A program made the position numbers and the translations under genes. Under the pieces are notes generated by a model. The model saw nothing but the letters and a program-made list of their open reading frames with translations, did not search any database and was not told the DNA's origin. DNA of 64,000 nucleotides from CAVUDO01 sp963740255 (GTDB lineage Bacteria; Actinomycetota; Actinomycetes; Mycobacteriales; Cryptosporangiaceae), in assembly GCA_963740255.1 (NCBI GenBank), contig CAVUDO010000002.1, positions 2,232,001 through 2,296,000 of the forward strand, in the 5' to 3' direction. This document shows, piece after piece, positions 41,721 through 51,198 of this stretch (position 1 is its first letter; each line of letters starts with the position of its first letter).

Positions 41721-42395
41721 CTACGGGAGGACCCAGGCGACCGGCGGCAGGCCGACCTCGGCCAGGGCCGCGTTCGCGGCGCTGAACGGCCGGCTGCCGA
41801 GGAAGCCCTTCGGGTTCATCGGGCTCGGATGGCCGGCCTCCACCACCACATGGAGCGGGTTGTCGACGAGGGCGGCCTTCTTCCGGGCGTAGGCACCCCA
41901 GAGAACGAAGACCACCCGGCTCCCCTTCGCGTTCAGCGCCTGGATGGCGGCGTCGGTGAGGTGCTCCCACCCGTTGCCGGCGTGCGAGGCCGGCTTGCCC
42001 GCCCGCACCGTCAGCACGGCGTTGAGCAGCAGCACGCCGTTCTCGGCCCACGGCCGCAGGTCGCCGCTGGTCGGCATCGGCGCCTCCAGGTCGTCCCGCA
42101 GCTCCTTGAAGACGTTGCGCAGCGACGGCGGCACGGCCACACCCGGACGCACCGAGAAGCTGAGCCCGTGTGCCTGCCCGGCCTTGTGGTAGGGGTCCTG
42201 ACCCAGGATGAGCACCCGGGTGGCTTCGGGCGGAGACAGCCGGAAGGCCGTGAACAGGTCCTCGACCGGCGGGTAGACGTCGCCGGCCGCGTACTCGGCA
42301 GCCACGAACTTGCCCAGCGCCGCCAGCTGCCCCGGGTCGAGATGCGGTTCCAGCCGAACCCGCCAGGCCGCCGGCACCAGCTCCATCAGATCCAT
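41721..42395 (-). CDS. ung: Uracil-DNA glycosylase, family 1
   Basis: 224 residues from ATG 42395. Removes uracil from DNA. Motif GQDPYHKAGQAHGLSFSV holds the catalytic aspartate; LLLNAVLTVRAGKPASH and GHPSPMNPKGFLGSRPFS hold the uracil and minor-groove loops. Complete, standard length. Confidence 0.97.
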   Translation of the reverse strand: MDLMELVPAAWRVRLEPHLDPGQLAALGKFVAAEYAAGDVYPPVEDLFTAFRLSPPEATRVLILGQDPYHKAGQAHGLSFSVRPGVAVPPSLRNVFKELRDDLEAPMPTSGDLRPWAENGVLLLNAVLTVRAGKPASHAGNGWEHLTDAAIQALNAKGSRVVFVLWGAYARKKAALVDNPLHVVVEAGHPSPMNPKGFLGSRPFSAANAALAEVGLPPVAWVLP

Positions 42396-42424
42396 GGCGC
42401 CACCGTACTGAGCGCGACCGACAT

Positions 42425-43750
42425 TCAGAGCGCGGCGGTGCCGGTCAGGCTGGGGACGTCGGCCAGCTCGTCGCGGTGGCGTCGGAGGGCGTCGCGGTAG
42501 CCGGCGAGCAGGCCGTCGGCGGTGCGCTGCCAGGAGAACCCGGACGCGTGCGCGACGGCGCCCCGGGCCAGCGCCGCGCGGCGCCTCGGCTCGGTGACCA
42601 GCCGCGACAGGACTGCCGCGTAGTCGTACGGGTCGTGCCCGTCGATCAGCACCCCCGACACGCCGTCCGCGACCGCGGTGCTCAGCCCCCCGACATCGGC
42701 CGCCACGACCGGGGTCCCGCATGCCTGCGACTCGACCGCGACCAGTCCGAACGACTCGTTGTGGCTCGGCACCACCGTGACGTCGGCCGCGCGGTAGAGC
42801 TGGGCGAGGCCGTCCGGCGGCAGCGGCCTGACGAAACGCACCAGGTCGGCGACGCCCAGCGAGGCGGCCAGCCGGTGCAGGCTCTCGGGCTCGTCCAGCC
42901 CGCTCCCGCTCGGCCCGCCGCACACCACCACGGACAACCGTTCGCGCAGCGCCGGGTCGGCGGCGACCATCGACGCGGCGGCCCGCACCAGCACATCGGG
43001 GGCCTTCAGCGGCTGGATCCGTCCGACGAACAGCAGGACGACGGCGTCCGGCCGCAGCCCGAAGCGGCGGCGCGCCGACCGCCGACTGCCGGGGGTGAAC
43101 CGGGCCAGGTCGACACCGGGAAAGACGGTGGACACCCGGGTGGGGTCGGCGCCGTAGCGGCCGACCAGCTGGTGGGCCTCGGCCGGGGTGTTGGCGACCA
43201 GCAGGTCGGCCTCCGCGACCACCTGCTCCTCGCCGATCACCCGGGCCAGCGGCTCGGGCCGGTCGCCGTCGGCCAGCGCGGCGTTCTTCACCTTGGCCAG
43301 CGTGTGGGCCGAGTGCACCAGCGGAACGCCCCACCGGTCGCGGGCCAGCCAGCCCACCTGTCCGGAGAGCCAGTAGTGCGAGTGCACCAGGTCGTACCAG
43401 CCCGGTTCGTGCTGGGCCTCGGCCCGCAGCACCGACGAGGTGAACGCGCAGAGCTGGGCCGGCAGGTCTTCCTTGCCCAGCCCCTCGTACGGACCGGCCT
43501 GGACGTGGCGCACGGTCACCCCCGACGCCATCTCGACGGTGGGCGGCAGGTCGGAGGAGGTGGCCCGGGTGAAGATCTCCACCTCGATGCCGGCGGCGGC
43601 CAGCCGCTTGGACACCTCGACGATGTAGACGTTCATGCCGCCCGCGTCGCCGGTGCCGGGCTGGTGGAGCGGAGAGGTGTGGACCGAGAGGGTGGCGACG
43701 CGCCGTGGGAGCCCCGGACCGGGTGCCCTCCGGCGAACGGCGAACGTCAC
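42425..43750 (-). CDS. mshA: D-inositol-3-phosphate glycosyltransferase (mycothiol synthesis)
   Basis: 441 residues from GTG 43750 with GAGGGGAG upstream. Transfers GlcNAc to inositol-3-phosphate, the first step of mycothiol synthesis. GT-B fold: HTSPLHQPGTGDAGGMNVYI at the N-domain acceptor site, VHSHYWLSGQVGWLA, LFVGRIQPLKAPDVLVRAA and the donor-site ESFGLVAVESQACGTPVVA. Confirms a mycothiol-producing actinobacterium; mshD is at 58.9 kb. Confidence 0.95.
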   Translation of the reverse strand: MTFAVRRRAPGPGLPRRVATLSVHTSPLHQPGTGDAGGMNVYIVEVSKRLAAAGIEVEIFTRATSSDLPPTVEMASGVTVRHVQAGPYEGLGKEDLPAQLCAFTSSVLRAEAQHEPGWYDLVHSHYWLSGQVGWLARDRWGVPLVHSAHTLAKVKNAALADGDRPEPLARVIGEEQVVAEADLLVANTPAEAHQLVGRYGADPTRVSTVFPGVDLARFTPGSRRSARRRFGLRPDAVVLLFVGRIQPLKAPDVLVRAAASMVAADPALRERLSVVVCGGPSGSGLDEPESLHRLAASLGVADLVRFVRPLPPDGLAQLYRAADVTVVPSHNESFGLVAVESQACGTPVVAADVGGLSTAVADGVSGVLIDGHDPYDYAAVLSRLVTEPRRRAALARGAVAHASGFSWQRTADGLLAGYRDALRRHRDELADVPSLTGTAAL

Positions 43751-43843
43751 GCGGGTGCTCCCCTCGACGGTGGTTCTCCTGTCCACAACACGGTTCCCGC
43801 CGCGGTTTCTTCCCACCCGCAGCCCGAGCTCCGTTGCCGAGGG

Positions 43844-44368
43844 CTAGAAACACACCGTCGCCGGGAGCACGAGCAGGGCGAAGTAGCCAGCGGTGCACAG
43901 CGCGGCGGCGGCGAGTGCCAGGCTGGGCACCAGTCGCAGCAGTCCGCCCAGGTTCACCGCCTGGCCGCCAGCAAGCCGCCGCAAGGGCACCCATCCGGCC
44001 CAGCCGGCGATGACCAGTGTCGGAACGGCCCAGGCGAACGCAGCGGCGGCTCCGATCAGCCCCTCCGGATGGTCCAGCCGCACCGCGAAGGTCTCGCCGC
44101 CGCAGCCGCCTCCGATCAGGGCCAACGCATTCCACACCCAGACGTACGCGGCCAGCGCGGTCCAGCCGGCCAGCAGCATGCCCGCGACCAGCGCACACAG
44201 CGCCCGCCACGACAGCGCCGCCACCGTCTCCAACACGCCGGAGCGTGGAGTGAACCATCGGGTCGGCACGTTCCCGCCGACCATCAGCGCGGAGCAGGCC
44301 ACCAGGACCAGCACCACCAGCACCATTCCCGGCAACAACGTCTCGATATCCTGGAAGTAGACGATCAC
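43844..44368 (-). CDS. Hypothetical four-helix membrane protein
   Basis: 174 residues from GTG 44368 (GTG 44386 region is an alternative). Hydrophobic stretches: LPGMVLVVLVLVACSALMVG, LCALVAGMLLAGWTALAAYV, AAAAFAWAVPTLVIAGWAGW and LVPSLALAAAALCTAGYFAL, then a cysteine near the end. Between helices 2 and 3 there is a GGGCGGETF loop. Not recognised; an integral membrane protein between mshA and murB. Confidence 0.65.
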   Translation of the reverse strand: MIVYFQDIETLLPGMVLVVLVLVACSALMVGGNVPTRWFTPRSGVLETVAALSWRALCALVAGMLLAGWTALAAYVWVWNALALIGGGCGGETFAVRLDHPEGLIGAAAAFAWAVPTLVIAGWAGWVPLRRLAGGQAVNLGGLLRLVPSLALAAAALCTAGYFALLVLPATVCF

Positions 44369-44466
44369 CTCGCCACCATGCGGCACCCGGACGACACCGG
44401 GCTTGAGCACTACTACCCAACGCAGCGGCGTCGCCGGCCCGCCCACCCACGGCACGAAACCGGAAG

Positions 44467-45528
44467 CTAGAGTGCGGCGCCGACCAGCACGGGTTCGTTC
44501 ACGAGGCGGACCCCGAACGCCGCGTCGACGCCGTCCCGCACCTCGCGGGCCAGGGCCAGCAGCGCGTCCGTCGTCCCGCCGCCCTGGTGGGTCAGCGCGA
44601 GGGTGTGCTTGGACGAGATCGCCACGCCGTCCCGGCCGTAACCCTTGGCGAAGCCGGCATGCTCGATCAGCCACGCCGCCGAGGTCTTCGCCCGTCCGTC
44701 CGGCTCCTCCCAGCGCGGCGGCCCCATCTCCTCGCCGACCCGGGCCCGCACGCGATCGAGCAGCGCCGCGAAGGCCCCCGCATCGAGCACGGGGTTCATG
44801 AAGAACGAGCCGACGCTGCGGGTGTCGGGGTCGGCTGGGTCGAGCACCATGCCCTTGCCGCGCCGCAGGCCCAGCACCGCGTCCCGCACGTCGCCCAGCA
44901 GGGCAGGCCCACCGGCCTGGACCCCGAGCACCCGGGTCAGCTCGCCGTACCGCAGCGGCATGCTCTGCCGGGACGGGAGCAGCGTGAACTCCACGGACAG
45001 CACCACGTACCGGTCGGCGCCCTTGAACACCGAGTGGCGGTAGGTGAACCCGCATTCGGCCGGCCCCAGCGTCACGACCTCGTCGCGGTGCCGGTCGTAC
45101 ACCCTGACCGCGCGGACCGTCTCGGCCACCTCCTGCCCGTACGCCCCGACGTTCTGGATGGGCGTCGCGCCGGCGGAGCCCGGGATCCCGGACAGGCACT
45201 CGATCCCGGCCAGCCCCTCGGCGACGGCGTACGCCACCAGGTCGTCCCAGTCGTGTCCCGCCGCGACCGTGACGTCGAGGGCGTGGCCGCGTCGGGCCGC
45301 CGAGTACCCCGACGACCGCAGCAGCACGACCGTGCCGTCGAAGCCCTCGTCGCCGACCACCACGTTGCTGCCGCCGGCGAGCACGAGCAGCGGGGTCGCG
45401 GCGTCGTCGGCGGCCCGCACGGCGCCGACCGTCTCGTCGGCGTCGCCGACCTCCACCAGCGTGGCGGCGGGACCACCGAGCCCCAGCGTGGTCAGCGGCG
45501 CCAGCGGCGCCTTGGACTCGGTACGCAC
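44467..45528 (-). CDS. murB: UDP-N-acetylenolpyruvoylglucosamine reductase
   Basis: 353 residues from GTG 45528. FAD enzyme reducing the enolpyruvyl group to lactyl in peptidoglycan precursor synthesis. Motifs: LTTLGLGGPAATLVEV, VLAGGSNVVVGDEGFDG, LSGIPGSAGATPIQNVGAYG, and SVGSFFMNPV with the catalytic serine. Contains the longer type-I-like middle. Stands alone as a transcription unit. Confidence 0.95.
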   Translation of the reverse strand: MRTESKAPLAPLTTLGLGGPAATLVEVGDADETVGAVRAADDAATPLLVLAGGSNVVVGDEGFDGTVVLLRSSGYSAARRGHALDVTVAAGHDWDDLVAYAVAEGLAGIECLSGIPGSAGATPIQNVGAYGQEVAETVRAVRVYDRHRDEVVTLGPAECGFTYRHSVFKGADRYVVLSVEFTLLPSRQSMPLRYGELTRVLGVQAGGPALLGDVRDAVLGLRRGKGMVLDPADPDTRSVGSFFMNPVLDAGAFAALLDRVRARVGEEMGPPRWEEPDGRAKTSAAWLIEHAGFAKGYGRDGVAISSKHTLALTHQGGGTTDALLALAREVRDGVDAAFGVRLVNEPVLVGAAL

Positions 45529-45667
45529 ACGGTGGACCCTAGACGAGGCGCACCCGTCCGCCTGCCCGCTGGCGGGGGACCCTCGCCTGCGCCGCCGTCG
45601 ACGGGCTGGTCGGCCGTGAGGGCAGGGGGGTGGGCGGGCGCCCGGCCGCCCTGCGAGGATCGCGGGC

Positions 45668-46420
45668 ATGACCACGTCCCTCCTCACCAAACCGTTCTAC
45701 CTCGACGCGCTGCGCCGGGAGGGCGGTGCGTTCCGTGCGGCGCTCTCGCCCGAGGCGCTCGACCAGCCGGTGCCGCCGTGCCCGAAGTGGACGGTGGAGC
45801 AGCTCGCCGGGCACCTCGGCGCCGTCTACCACTGGCAGCGCGCCCACCTGGTGCGCGGCGTGACCAGCCCGCCCGAGCGCGACCATCCTGAGCCCCCCGA
45901 CGGCGTCGCCGTGATCGCCTGGTGGCAGGAATCGTTCGACGCGATGCTCGCCGCGCTGGAGCAGGCGGAGCCCGACCTGCCCGCCTGGAACTGGACCGTG
46001 CACCCGGCCACCGCGATCTTCTGGCACCGCCGGATGGCGCACGAGACCGCCGTCCACCGCTGGGACGCCCAGGCCTCGGTCAGCCTCCCCGAACCGGTGG
46101 AGGCCGCGCTCGCCGCGGACGGTGTCAGCGAGGTGCTGGACGCGTTCCTGCCGGCGGGCCGGCGCAAGGGCCCGTCCGACCAGCATGGAGTGGTCCGGTT
46201 GCAGGCCACCGACGTCGAGGAGTCCTGGGTGGTCCGGGTCCGCGGCGAGGGGATCACCATGGTCGACACCGACACGGTCCTCGACGAGCCGCCCGCCGCC
46301 GAAGCCGTCGCGCGCGGCACGGTGAGCGACCTGCTGCTCGCGCTGTGGGGCCGGGTTCCGCTCTCGGTGCTCACCGTCGAGGGCAACGAGGAACTGGTGC
46401 GTTCGCTCCGCACCGGCTGA
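45668..46420 (+). CDS. Maleylpyruvate isomerase-family, mycothiol-dependent protein
   Basis: 250 residues from ATG 45668. DinB-like helical bundle: CPKWTVEQLAGHLGAVYHWQ and RRMAHETAVHRWDAQ provide the three metal-ligand histidines of the MDMPI family. A C-terminal SCP2-like domain follows (VRGEGITMVDTD to LLLALWGRV). Members use mycothiol or bacillithiol as cofactor. The substrate is unknown. Confidence 0.9.
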   Translation: MTTSLLTKPFYLDALRREGGAFRAALSPEALDQPVPPCPKWTVEQLAGHLGAVYHWQRAHLVRGVTSPPERDHPEPPDGVAVIAWWQESFDAMLAALEQAEPDLPAWNWTVHPATAIFWHRRMAHETAVHRWDAQASVSLPEPVEAALAADGVSEVLDAFLPAGRRKGPSDQHGVVRLQATDVEESWVVRVRGEGITMVDTDTVLDEPPAAEAVARGTVSDLLLALWGRVPLSVLTVEGNEELVRSLRTG

Positions 46421-46436
46421 GCCCACGGGCCCAGGC

Positions 46437-46466
46437 GGGTGGCGCCCCGAACCGGAGGCGCCATCC
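46437..46466 (+). terminator. Hairpin after the MDMPI-family gene
   Basis: GGGTGGCGCC and GGCGCCATCC pair over ten positions (one G-T) with a ten-base loop, 16 bases after the stop at 46420 and just before the end of the convergent interrupted gene. Confidence 0.6.
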
Positions 46467-46474
46467 GCACCGGG

Positions 46475-46671
46475 TCAGCAGTCGTCCGCCGCGGTGAGCG
46501 AGAATCTGACGCTCTCCACGCCCCCGGCAGCGATCAGCTCGACCTTGCCCGCGTCGCCCACCAGGAAGCCGAGCGCGCTCCTGTCGACCACGAGCAGGTA
46601 GTTGTATCCGCCGGCGTAGTTTTCAAGTCGGGTCAGCCTCCCGCCGTACGTCTCGCGGAGCTTGGCCTCAG
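46475..46671 (-). pseudogene. 3' part of a gene split by the IS1380-family element
   Basis: Encodes AKLRETYGGRLTRLENYAGG, YNYLLVVDRSALGFLVGDAG and KVELIAAGGVESVRFSLTAA ending DDC. No start of its own. When the element and one CTCAG copy are removed, the codon series runs on from ...GTPE of the 5' part (48306-48863) into AKLRETY without a frame change. The product was a membrane-anchored protein with an extracytoplasmic C-terminal domain. Confidence 0.85.
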
Positions 46672-48305
46672 CCCTGATCCACCGGCGTTGAGTTCTTAGC
46701 TTCGGTTGTGGGGCAGGTGGGTGGGGCCGCGTGGGCGGGTATGGGGCGGTCGCCGGTCCTGGCCGGCTTTTCCACTGCGGTGTCCTTGGTCGTGCCGTTG
46801 CCGGCGGGGTGGTCAGGTGGTGACTGGGGCTGGTGGGCCGGTCGCGGTGGTCCAGAGCGATTCCCAGCCTGGTGCCCATGGCCAGTGGTCGGGCAGGTGG
46901 AGCACGAGCCGGCGTCCGGTCGCAGCGATCCGCGCGGGGATGTTGATGATCCGCTTGCGCACGGTTGCCCAGCGGGCGGTGCGGAGGTGGGCTGCGACCG
47001 CGGCGGCGCGGGCGATGTTGAACGCGATCACGGCGCAGGCGACCCACGCTGCGTTGGCCGCGTACTTCCCGCTGGGTAGGTGTGCGAGCGGTCCGTCCTT
47101 GAGCTCGGCGATGACCTGCTCGACGATCGCGTGGTCGCGGTGGCGGTCGTCGGCCTCGACCATGCCCAGAGTGGAGTTGGTGATGAAGGCGTGGTGGCGG
47201 TAGGCGGCGAACAGTTCGCCCTGCTCGGTGCCGTCAGACGCCGGCGGCTGGAGTCGCTTCACCCGGCGCACGATCAGCCGACACTTGACGTGGTCGCGCT
47301 TGCGGCGGGAGGTGAACGCGATGAAGTCGATCTCGGCGACCTCGGCGTCGGAGACCCAGCGTTGCTCGGCCTGGTCGAAGACCGCGTTCGGGTACTCGAT
47401 GCTCTGCCACGCCGCGGGGTCGATGCTGGCGATCGCTGTCTTGACCTGCGGGTTCATCCGCGCGGTCACGCTGAACCACGCACCGTGCCGGATCGCGGTC
47501 GCGACGAAGGCGTGGCCGTAGTAGGCGGAGTCCGCGCGGGCCAGGATCTGGCCGGTCACGCCCGCGGTATGGGCGGTCGTGATCGCCTGGGCCAGCAGCC
47601 GCCCGGCGCCGGCGTGGGAGGCGGTGTTGCCCTTGCGGAGTCGGGCGCGGGCGATCACCGGCGCCGCGGTCTGGGTGCTGATCGTGGCCAGCTGCAAGTT
47701 CAGTCCCCGGATCCCGGTGTAGCCGAACCCGGCTGCCTGCTTGGCGTAGCCGTGGACCTCTCGGATGGTGTCGTCGACATCGACGAACACGATTCCCTCG
47801 GCTTGGCCACCGGCGAGCAGACCGGGCGCCTGGGCGGCGAGCCCGGCCAGCAGACCGCCGCCGATCTTGTCCAGCTGCTGCACGTGCCCGTGGGTGAAGG
47901 CCCGCAAGAACGTGCCCAACGTCGAGGGCGCCCGGGTCCCGGCGAACAACCGTCCCATGCCGCCATGGCGTAGCAGGTCCAGGTCGGCGATGCAGTCCGC
48001 GCCAGCCAGCATCCCACCGACCACGCCCGCTGTCTTCGCATCCGCGTTGGGCGAGGGCACAGACAAACCGTGGAGGAGGTCGTAAAGACCGGCGGACTCG
48101 GCCAGCCGAAGAGCCGGGACCAGACCCGCGGCCGACACCAGATTCCGATCATCGAAGACAGGCCGGATCGTGTGAGAAGGTTTCACTTACGAGGTGCCTC
48201 TCGTGAGCATTGGATGACGACGTCGCAATCGACATCCTCCCTGCTCAAGAGGGCACCTCGTTCCACGCCACGCTCACACCGCCCACCACCGTCGGTGGAT
48301 CAGGG
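46672..48305 (-). mobile_element. IS1380-family insertion sequence, 1,634 bp, complete
   Basis: Both ends carry the inverted repeat CCCTGATCCACCG (17 of 19 outer bases match: left ...CCGGCGTTG, right ...CCGACGGTG). Direct repeats CTCAG at 46667-46671 and 48306-48310 are the 5-bp target duplication. A single intact transposase fills it. It sits inside a membrane-protein gene and leaves that gene's frame exactly restorable. Intact ends and frame suggest recent insertion. Confidence 0.93.
46813..48186 (-). CDS. IS1380-family transposase
   Basis: 457 residues from GTG 48186. DDE transposase with GIVFVDVDDTIREVHGYAKQ (first Asp), ILARADSAYYGHAFV (second Asp) and HRDHAIVEQVIAELKDGPLA with the late glutamate region; GKYAANAAWVACAVIAFNIA is the family's C-terminal signature. 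The N-terminus (FDDRNLVSAAGLVPALRLAE) is typical. Reading frame is intact, so the element may be active. Confidence 0.95.
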   Translation of the reverse strand: MKPSHTIRPVFDDRNLVSAAGLVPALRLAESAGLYDLLHGLSVPSPNADAKTAGVVGGMLAGADCIADLDLLRHGGMGRLFAGTRAPSTLGTFLRAFTHGHVQQLDKIGGGLLAGLAAQAPGLLAGGQAEGIVFVDVDDTIREVHGYAKQAAGFGYTGIRGLNLQLATISTQTAAPVIARARLRKGNTASHAGAGRLLAQAITTAHTAGVTGQILARADSAYYGHAFVATAIRHGAWFSVTARMNPQVKTAIASIDPAAWQSIEYPNAVFDQAEQRWVSDAEVAEIDFIAFTSRRKRDHVKCRLIVRRVKRLQPPASDGTEQGELFAAYRHHAFITNSTLGMVEADDRHRDHAIVEQVIAELKDGPLAHLPSGKYAANAAWVACAVIAFNIARAAAVAAHLRTARWATVRKRIINIPARIAATGRRLVLHLPDHWPWAPGWESLWTTATGPPAPVTT

Positions 48306-48863
48306 CTCAGGCGTCCCGACCATGACGCCCGACGGTGTCCGGTACGTCGGAGAGGTGACCTTGACCTCGACCACCTTGCCCTCCGAAACCTCGACCGACA
48401 CCGACTCCGGTGAGTACGCACCCCTGGGCTTGTGGATGACGGTCGGCGCACCGCACGTCGATTCCTGGACGGCGGCCAGATCCCCGCTCTGGACCAGATC
48501 CTCGGCCGACGCACCGAGCTGGTAGGGACCCAGGCCGTAGGTGCCGATCACGGTGCTGTTGGCGTCGGCACCGGGCGCGTCCGGTGGGGGTGCGTCCGGT
48601 GAGGCGGCGGCGGTCACCGGGCCGGACCCCGGCGGGTCGCCCGCCGTCGCAGGGTTCCGATCGCCGCCGAACAGGACGATGCCGGCCACCACCGCACCGA
48701 CCGCCGACAGGGCGGCCACGCACGCGAGCGTGAGGACCAGCCCGCGGTGCCGGCGCCACCCCGCTCGTGGTGACGCCTCGGGCGTCTCCTCGCCAGCGAC
48801 AGCCGACCCAGGGTCGTGCCCGCCGTACACCAGTCCCGGGTCGTGCGGAAAGTCTTGCGGCAT
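48300..48863 (-). pseudogene. 5' part of the gene split by the IS1380-family element
   Basis: From ATG 48863 (GAGGAG seven bases before) a 187-residue frame with a short cytoplasmic part, a membrane helix (LVLTLACVAALSAVGAVVAG), a Pro/Asp/Ala linker and an outer domain (IGTYGLGPYQLGASAEDLVQ, STCGAPTVIHKPRGAYSPES). It stops at a TGA supplied by the IS end (48300-48302), giving GTPEP. The truncated protein might still be made and anchored, lacking its last 65 residues. Confidence 0.85.
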
Positions 48864-48973
48864 CTGAAGCTCCTCGTTCGGACGGATAACGGGAACCGGA
48901 CCGGCCCCTTCCCTTGTGATGCGCCGGCCGCGGTTCCGGTTCACGTTTCCCCCCGCATCGCCTTGGCGCCCGA

Positions 48974-49711
48974 TCAGTCCGCGTCCGCGAGGCGGACGCG
49001 CACCCGCCGGAAGCCCTTGCCCTTGCTCTCGATCTTCGTCACCGCGAGCCGGCCGATCTGCCGGGTGGACGCGACGTGGGTGCCGCCGTCGGCCTGGGCG
49101 TCCAGCCCGACGATGTCCACCACCCGCACCTCGGCGAGGCCGGGCGGGAGCAGGTTGGTCGCCGTCCGGATGATGTCCGGGATCGCGAACGCCTCGGCGA
49201 CCGGGAGCAGCTTCACCTCGACCGGCCGGTCGGCGGCCACCTCGGCGTTGACGGCATCCTCGACGGTCTGCTTGAACCCGTCCGGCACGACCGGCAGGTT
49301 GAAGTCCATCCGGGCCTCGCCCGGCTCCATGTTCCCGCCGGTCACCAGCGCGCCGTAGTCCCGGAACACCACGCCGCACAAGACGTGCAGCCCCGAATGG
49401 GTGCGCATCAGCAGCGTGCGGCGCTCGTCGTCCAGGGCGCCGCGGACGGCGGTGCCCGCCGGCGGGATGGGGTCGGCGTCGTGCGGCACCAGGTAGAGGT
49501 CGTCGCCGCTGCGGCTGCCGACGATCCTGGTCTGGACGCCGCCCCAGAGCAGCACCCCGTGGTCGGGTGGCTGGCCGCCCCCGCCCGGGTAGAAGGCCGA
49601 CCGGTCCAGGACGATGCCGTCCTCGGGCGTGCTGTAGAGCACCGTGGCATCCCACTCGCGCAGGGTGGGATCGTCCAGGTCGAGCCGGTGCGTGTGCGTG
49701 GGGTGACCCAC
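48974..49711 (-). CDS. AlaX-type alanyl-tRNA editing protein
   Basis: 245 residues from GTG 49711. Trans-editing hydrolase for Ser-tRNA(Ala). DRSAFYPGGGGQPPDHG is the family start; RTHSGLHVLCGVV supplies the HxxxH zinc pair; the second zinc box reads ADGGTHVASTRQIG, where most family members have Cys-Gly-Gly-Thr-His, so one ligand is replaced by aspartate-glycine. Its start overlaps the DUF2516 stop by one base (TAGTG). Confidence 0.88.
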   Translation of the reverse strand: MGHPTHTHRLDLDDPTLREWDATVLYSTPEDGIVLDRSAFYPGGGGQPPDHGVLLWGGVQTRIVGSRSGDDLYLVPHDADPIPPAGTAVRGALDDERRTLLMRTHSGLHVLCGVVFRDYGALVTGGNMEPGEARMDFNLPVVPDGFKQTVEDAVNAEVAADRPVEVKLLPVAEAFAIPDIIRTATNLLPPGLAEVRVVDIVGLDAQADGGTHVASTRQIGRLAVTKIESKGKGFRRVRVRLADAD

Positions 49712-50016
49712 TACCAGCGCCCGCCGCCGTTGGTGATCTCGCGGATCGCCGGCCGAACGTCGAGCAGGTACACCAGCGCGGCGGTCACCGCGATCATGGC
49801 GAACACCAGTCCGAGGGAGTAGAAGAACAGCGCCAGCAGTGCCGACCCGCCGATGATCGCCATCCAGATGGGCTTGGACAGCGTCCCGACCGCCGAGAAG
49901 GCGTCGGACCGCTGCCGCGCACAGTGGACGAACGCCCACACCTCCACGCCGAGCGACACGATGAGCACGAGAAGGTTGATCACCCCGGTGACGTCGCCCA
50001 CCCAACCCAGGTCCAT
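49711..50016 (-). CDS. DUF2516 family membrane protein
   Basis: 101 residues from ATG 50016 (GGGGGG upstream). Three hydrophobic helices: INLLVLIVSLGVEVWAFVHC, IWMAIIGGSALLALFFYSLG and LVFAMIAVTAALVYLLDVRP, with RQRSDAF between the first two. A short conserved actinobacterial membrane protein with no known function, usually near editing or phosphate genes. Confidence 0.88.
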   Translation of the reverse strand: MDLGWVGDVTGVINLLVLIVSLGVEVWAFVHCARQRSDAFSAVGTLSKPIWMAIIGGSALLALFFYSLGLVFAMIAVTAALVYLLDVRPAIREITNGGGRW

Positions 50017-50192
50017 CCCCCCAGAGTACGCGGACGGCTCACCGCTCTGCCTCGCGTACGGCCACCTCGCCGGCACGTCGCACCATCGGCGGCGGGGCAC
50101 GAAGCCCGCGATGCGCGGGTAGGGATCGACCCCGGGGGTTAGATTCCGGGTTCGGGAACTGCCCTCGTCACGGAACGGATGTGTGAGGCTCG

Positions 50193-51065
50193 ATGGCGAC
50201 CGTCGAACACGTCGGGATGCGCGACCTGCTGCGCGTCGACCCGCAGGCCCTCGACCTGGCCGCGGTCGACCCTGGCGGCACCCCCGGCCTGCCGTCGTCG
50301 GTGGACGCCAAGGATGCCAAGGCGTGGTCGCGCGAGCAGGTCGCGCTGATCGGCACCGAACTCGCCGGCCTGCAGGAACGGCTGTTCGGCAGCGGCAAGG
50401 AGGGCGACCCCCGCCGGGTGCTGCTGGTCCTGCAGGCGATGGACTGCGGCGGCAAGGACGGCACGGTCAAGAACGTCGCCGGCACGATGAACCCGCTGGG
50501 CCTGCGGGTCACCGCGTTCGGCAGGCCGACCCCGGCCGAACTGCGGCACCACTTCCTGTGGCGGATCCGGCGGGCGCTGCCCGGTCCCGGCCTGGTGGGC
50601 GTGTTCAACCGCTCGCACTACGAGGACGTGCTGATCGTCCGCGTCGAGGGGCTCGTGCCGCCGGAGGTCTGGGAACGGCGGTACGCCGAGATCAACCGGT
50701 TCGAGGCACGGGCGGACGCCGACGGGGTGCGGATGGTCAAGGTGATGCTGCACATCTCCAAGCAGGAGCAGAAGGAGCGCCTGCTCGAACGGCTGGACGA
50801 CCCGTCCAAGCACTGGAAGTACAACCCGGCCGACCTCGCCGCCCGGGCGAAGTGGGACCAGTACCAGGGGGCGTACGAGGCCGCGCTCCGCCGGTGCTCG
50901 ACACAGCCCGCGCCCTGGTACGTCGTACCGGCCGACCGGAAGTGGTACCGGAACTGGGCGGTGGCACACCTGCTGTGGGAGACGATGGACGCGATGAACC
51001 CGCAGTACCCGCCGCCGAAGTTCGACGTCGCCGCGGAGCGCGCCCGCCTGATCGCGGCCCCCTGA
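50193..51065 (+). CDS. ppk2: Polyphosphate kinase 2
   Basis: 290 residues from ATG 50193. Uses polyphosphate to phosphorylate nucleoside di- or monophosphates. Walker A-like VLLVLQAMDCGGKDGTVKNV, Walker B GVFNRSHYEDVLIVRVE and the lid SKQEQKERLLERLDDPSKHW are intact, with KWYRNWAVAHLL at the end. One-domain form; class (ADP or AMP specific) is not decided by these motifs. Joins Ppx, Pst and SenX3-RegX3 as the window's phosphate genes. Confidence 0.94.
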   Translation: MATVEHVGMRDLLRVDPQALDLAAVDPGGTPGLPSSVDAKDAKAWSREQVALIGTELAGLQERLFGSGKEGDPRRVLLVLQAMDCGGKDGTVKNVAGTMNPLGLRVTAFGRPTPAELRHHFLWRIRRALPGPGLVGVFNRSHYEDVLIVRVEGLVPPEVWERRYAEINRFEARADADGVRMVKVMLHISKQEQKERLLERLDDPSKHWKYNPADLAARAKWDQYQGAYEAALRRCSTQPAPWYVVPADRKWYRNWAVAHLLWETMDAMNPQYPPPKFDVAAERARLIAAP

Positions 51066-51198
51066 GCGCACGACCGCCGACCGGAGCCCCCGGGTCCATT
51101 GGGTAACCCGAACCATTGCCGCGCGGTCTTACCCTCGACAAGCATGGCCTGACCGGCATCGGGGCGCCCGGCGTCCGGACGAAAGCAGGTACGGGGAC

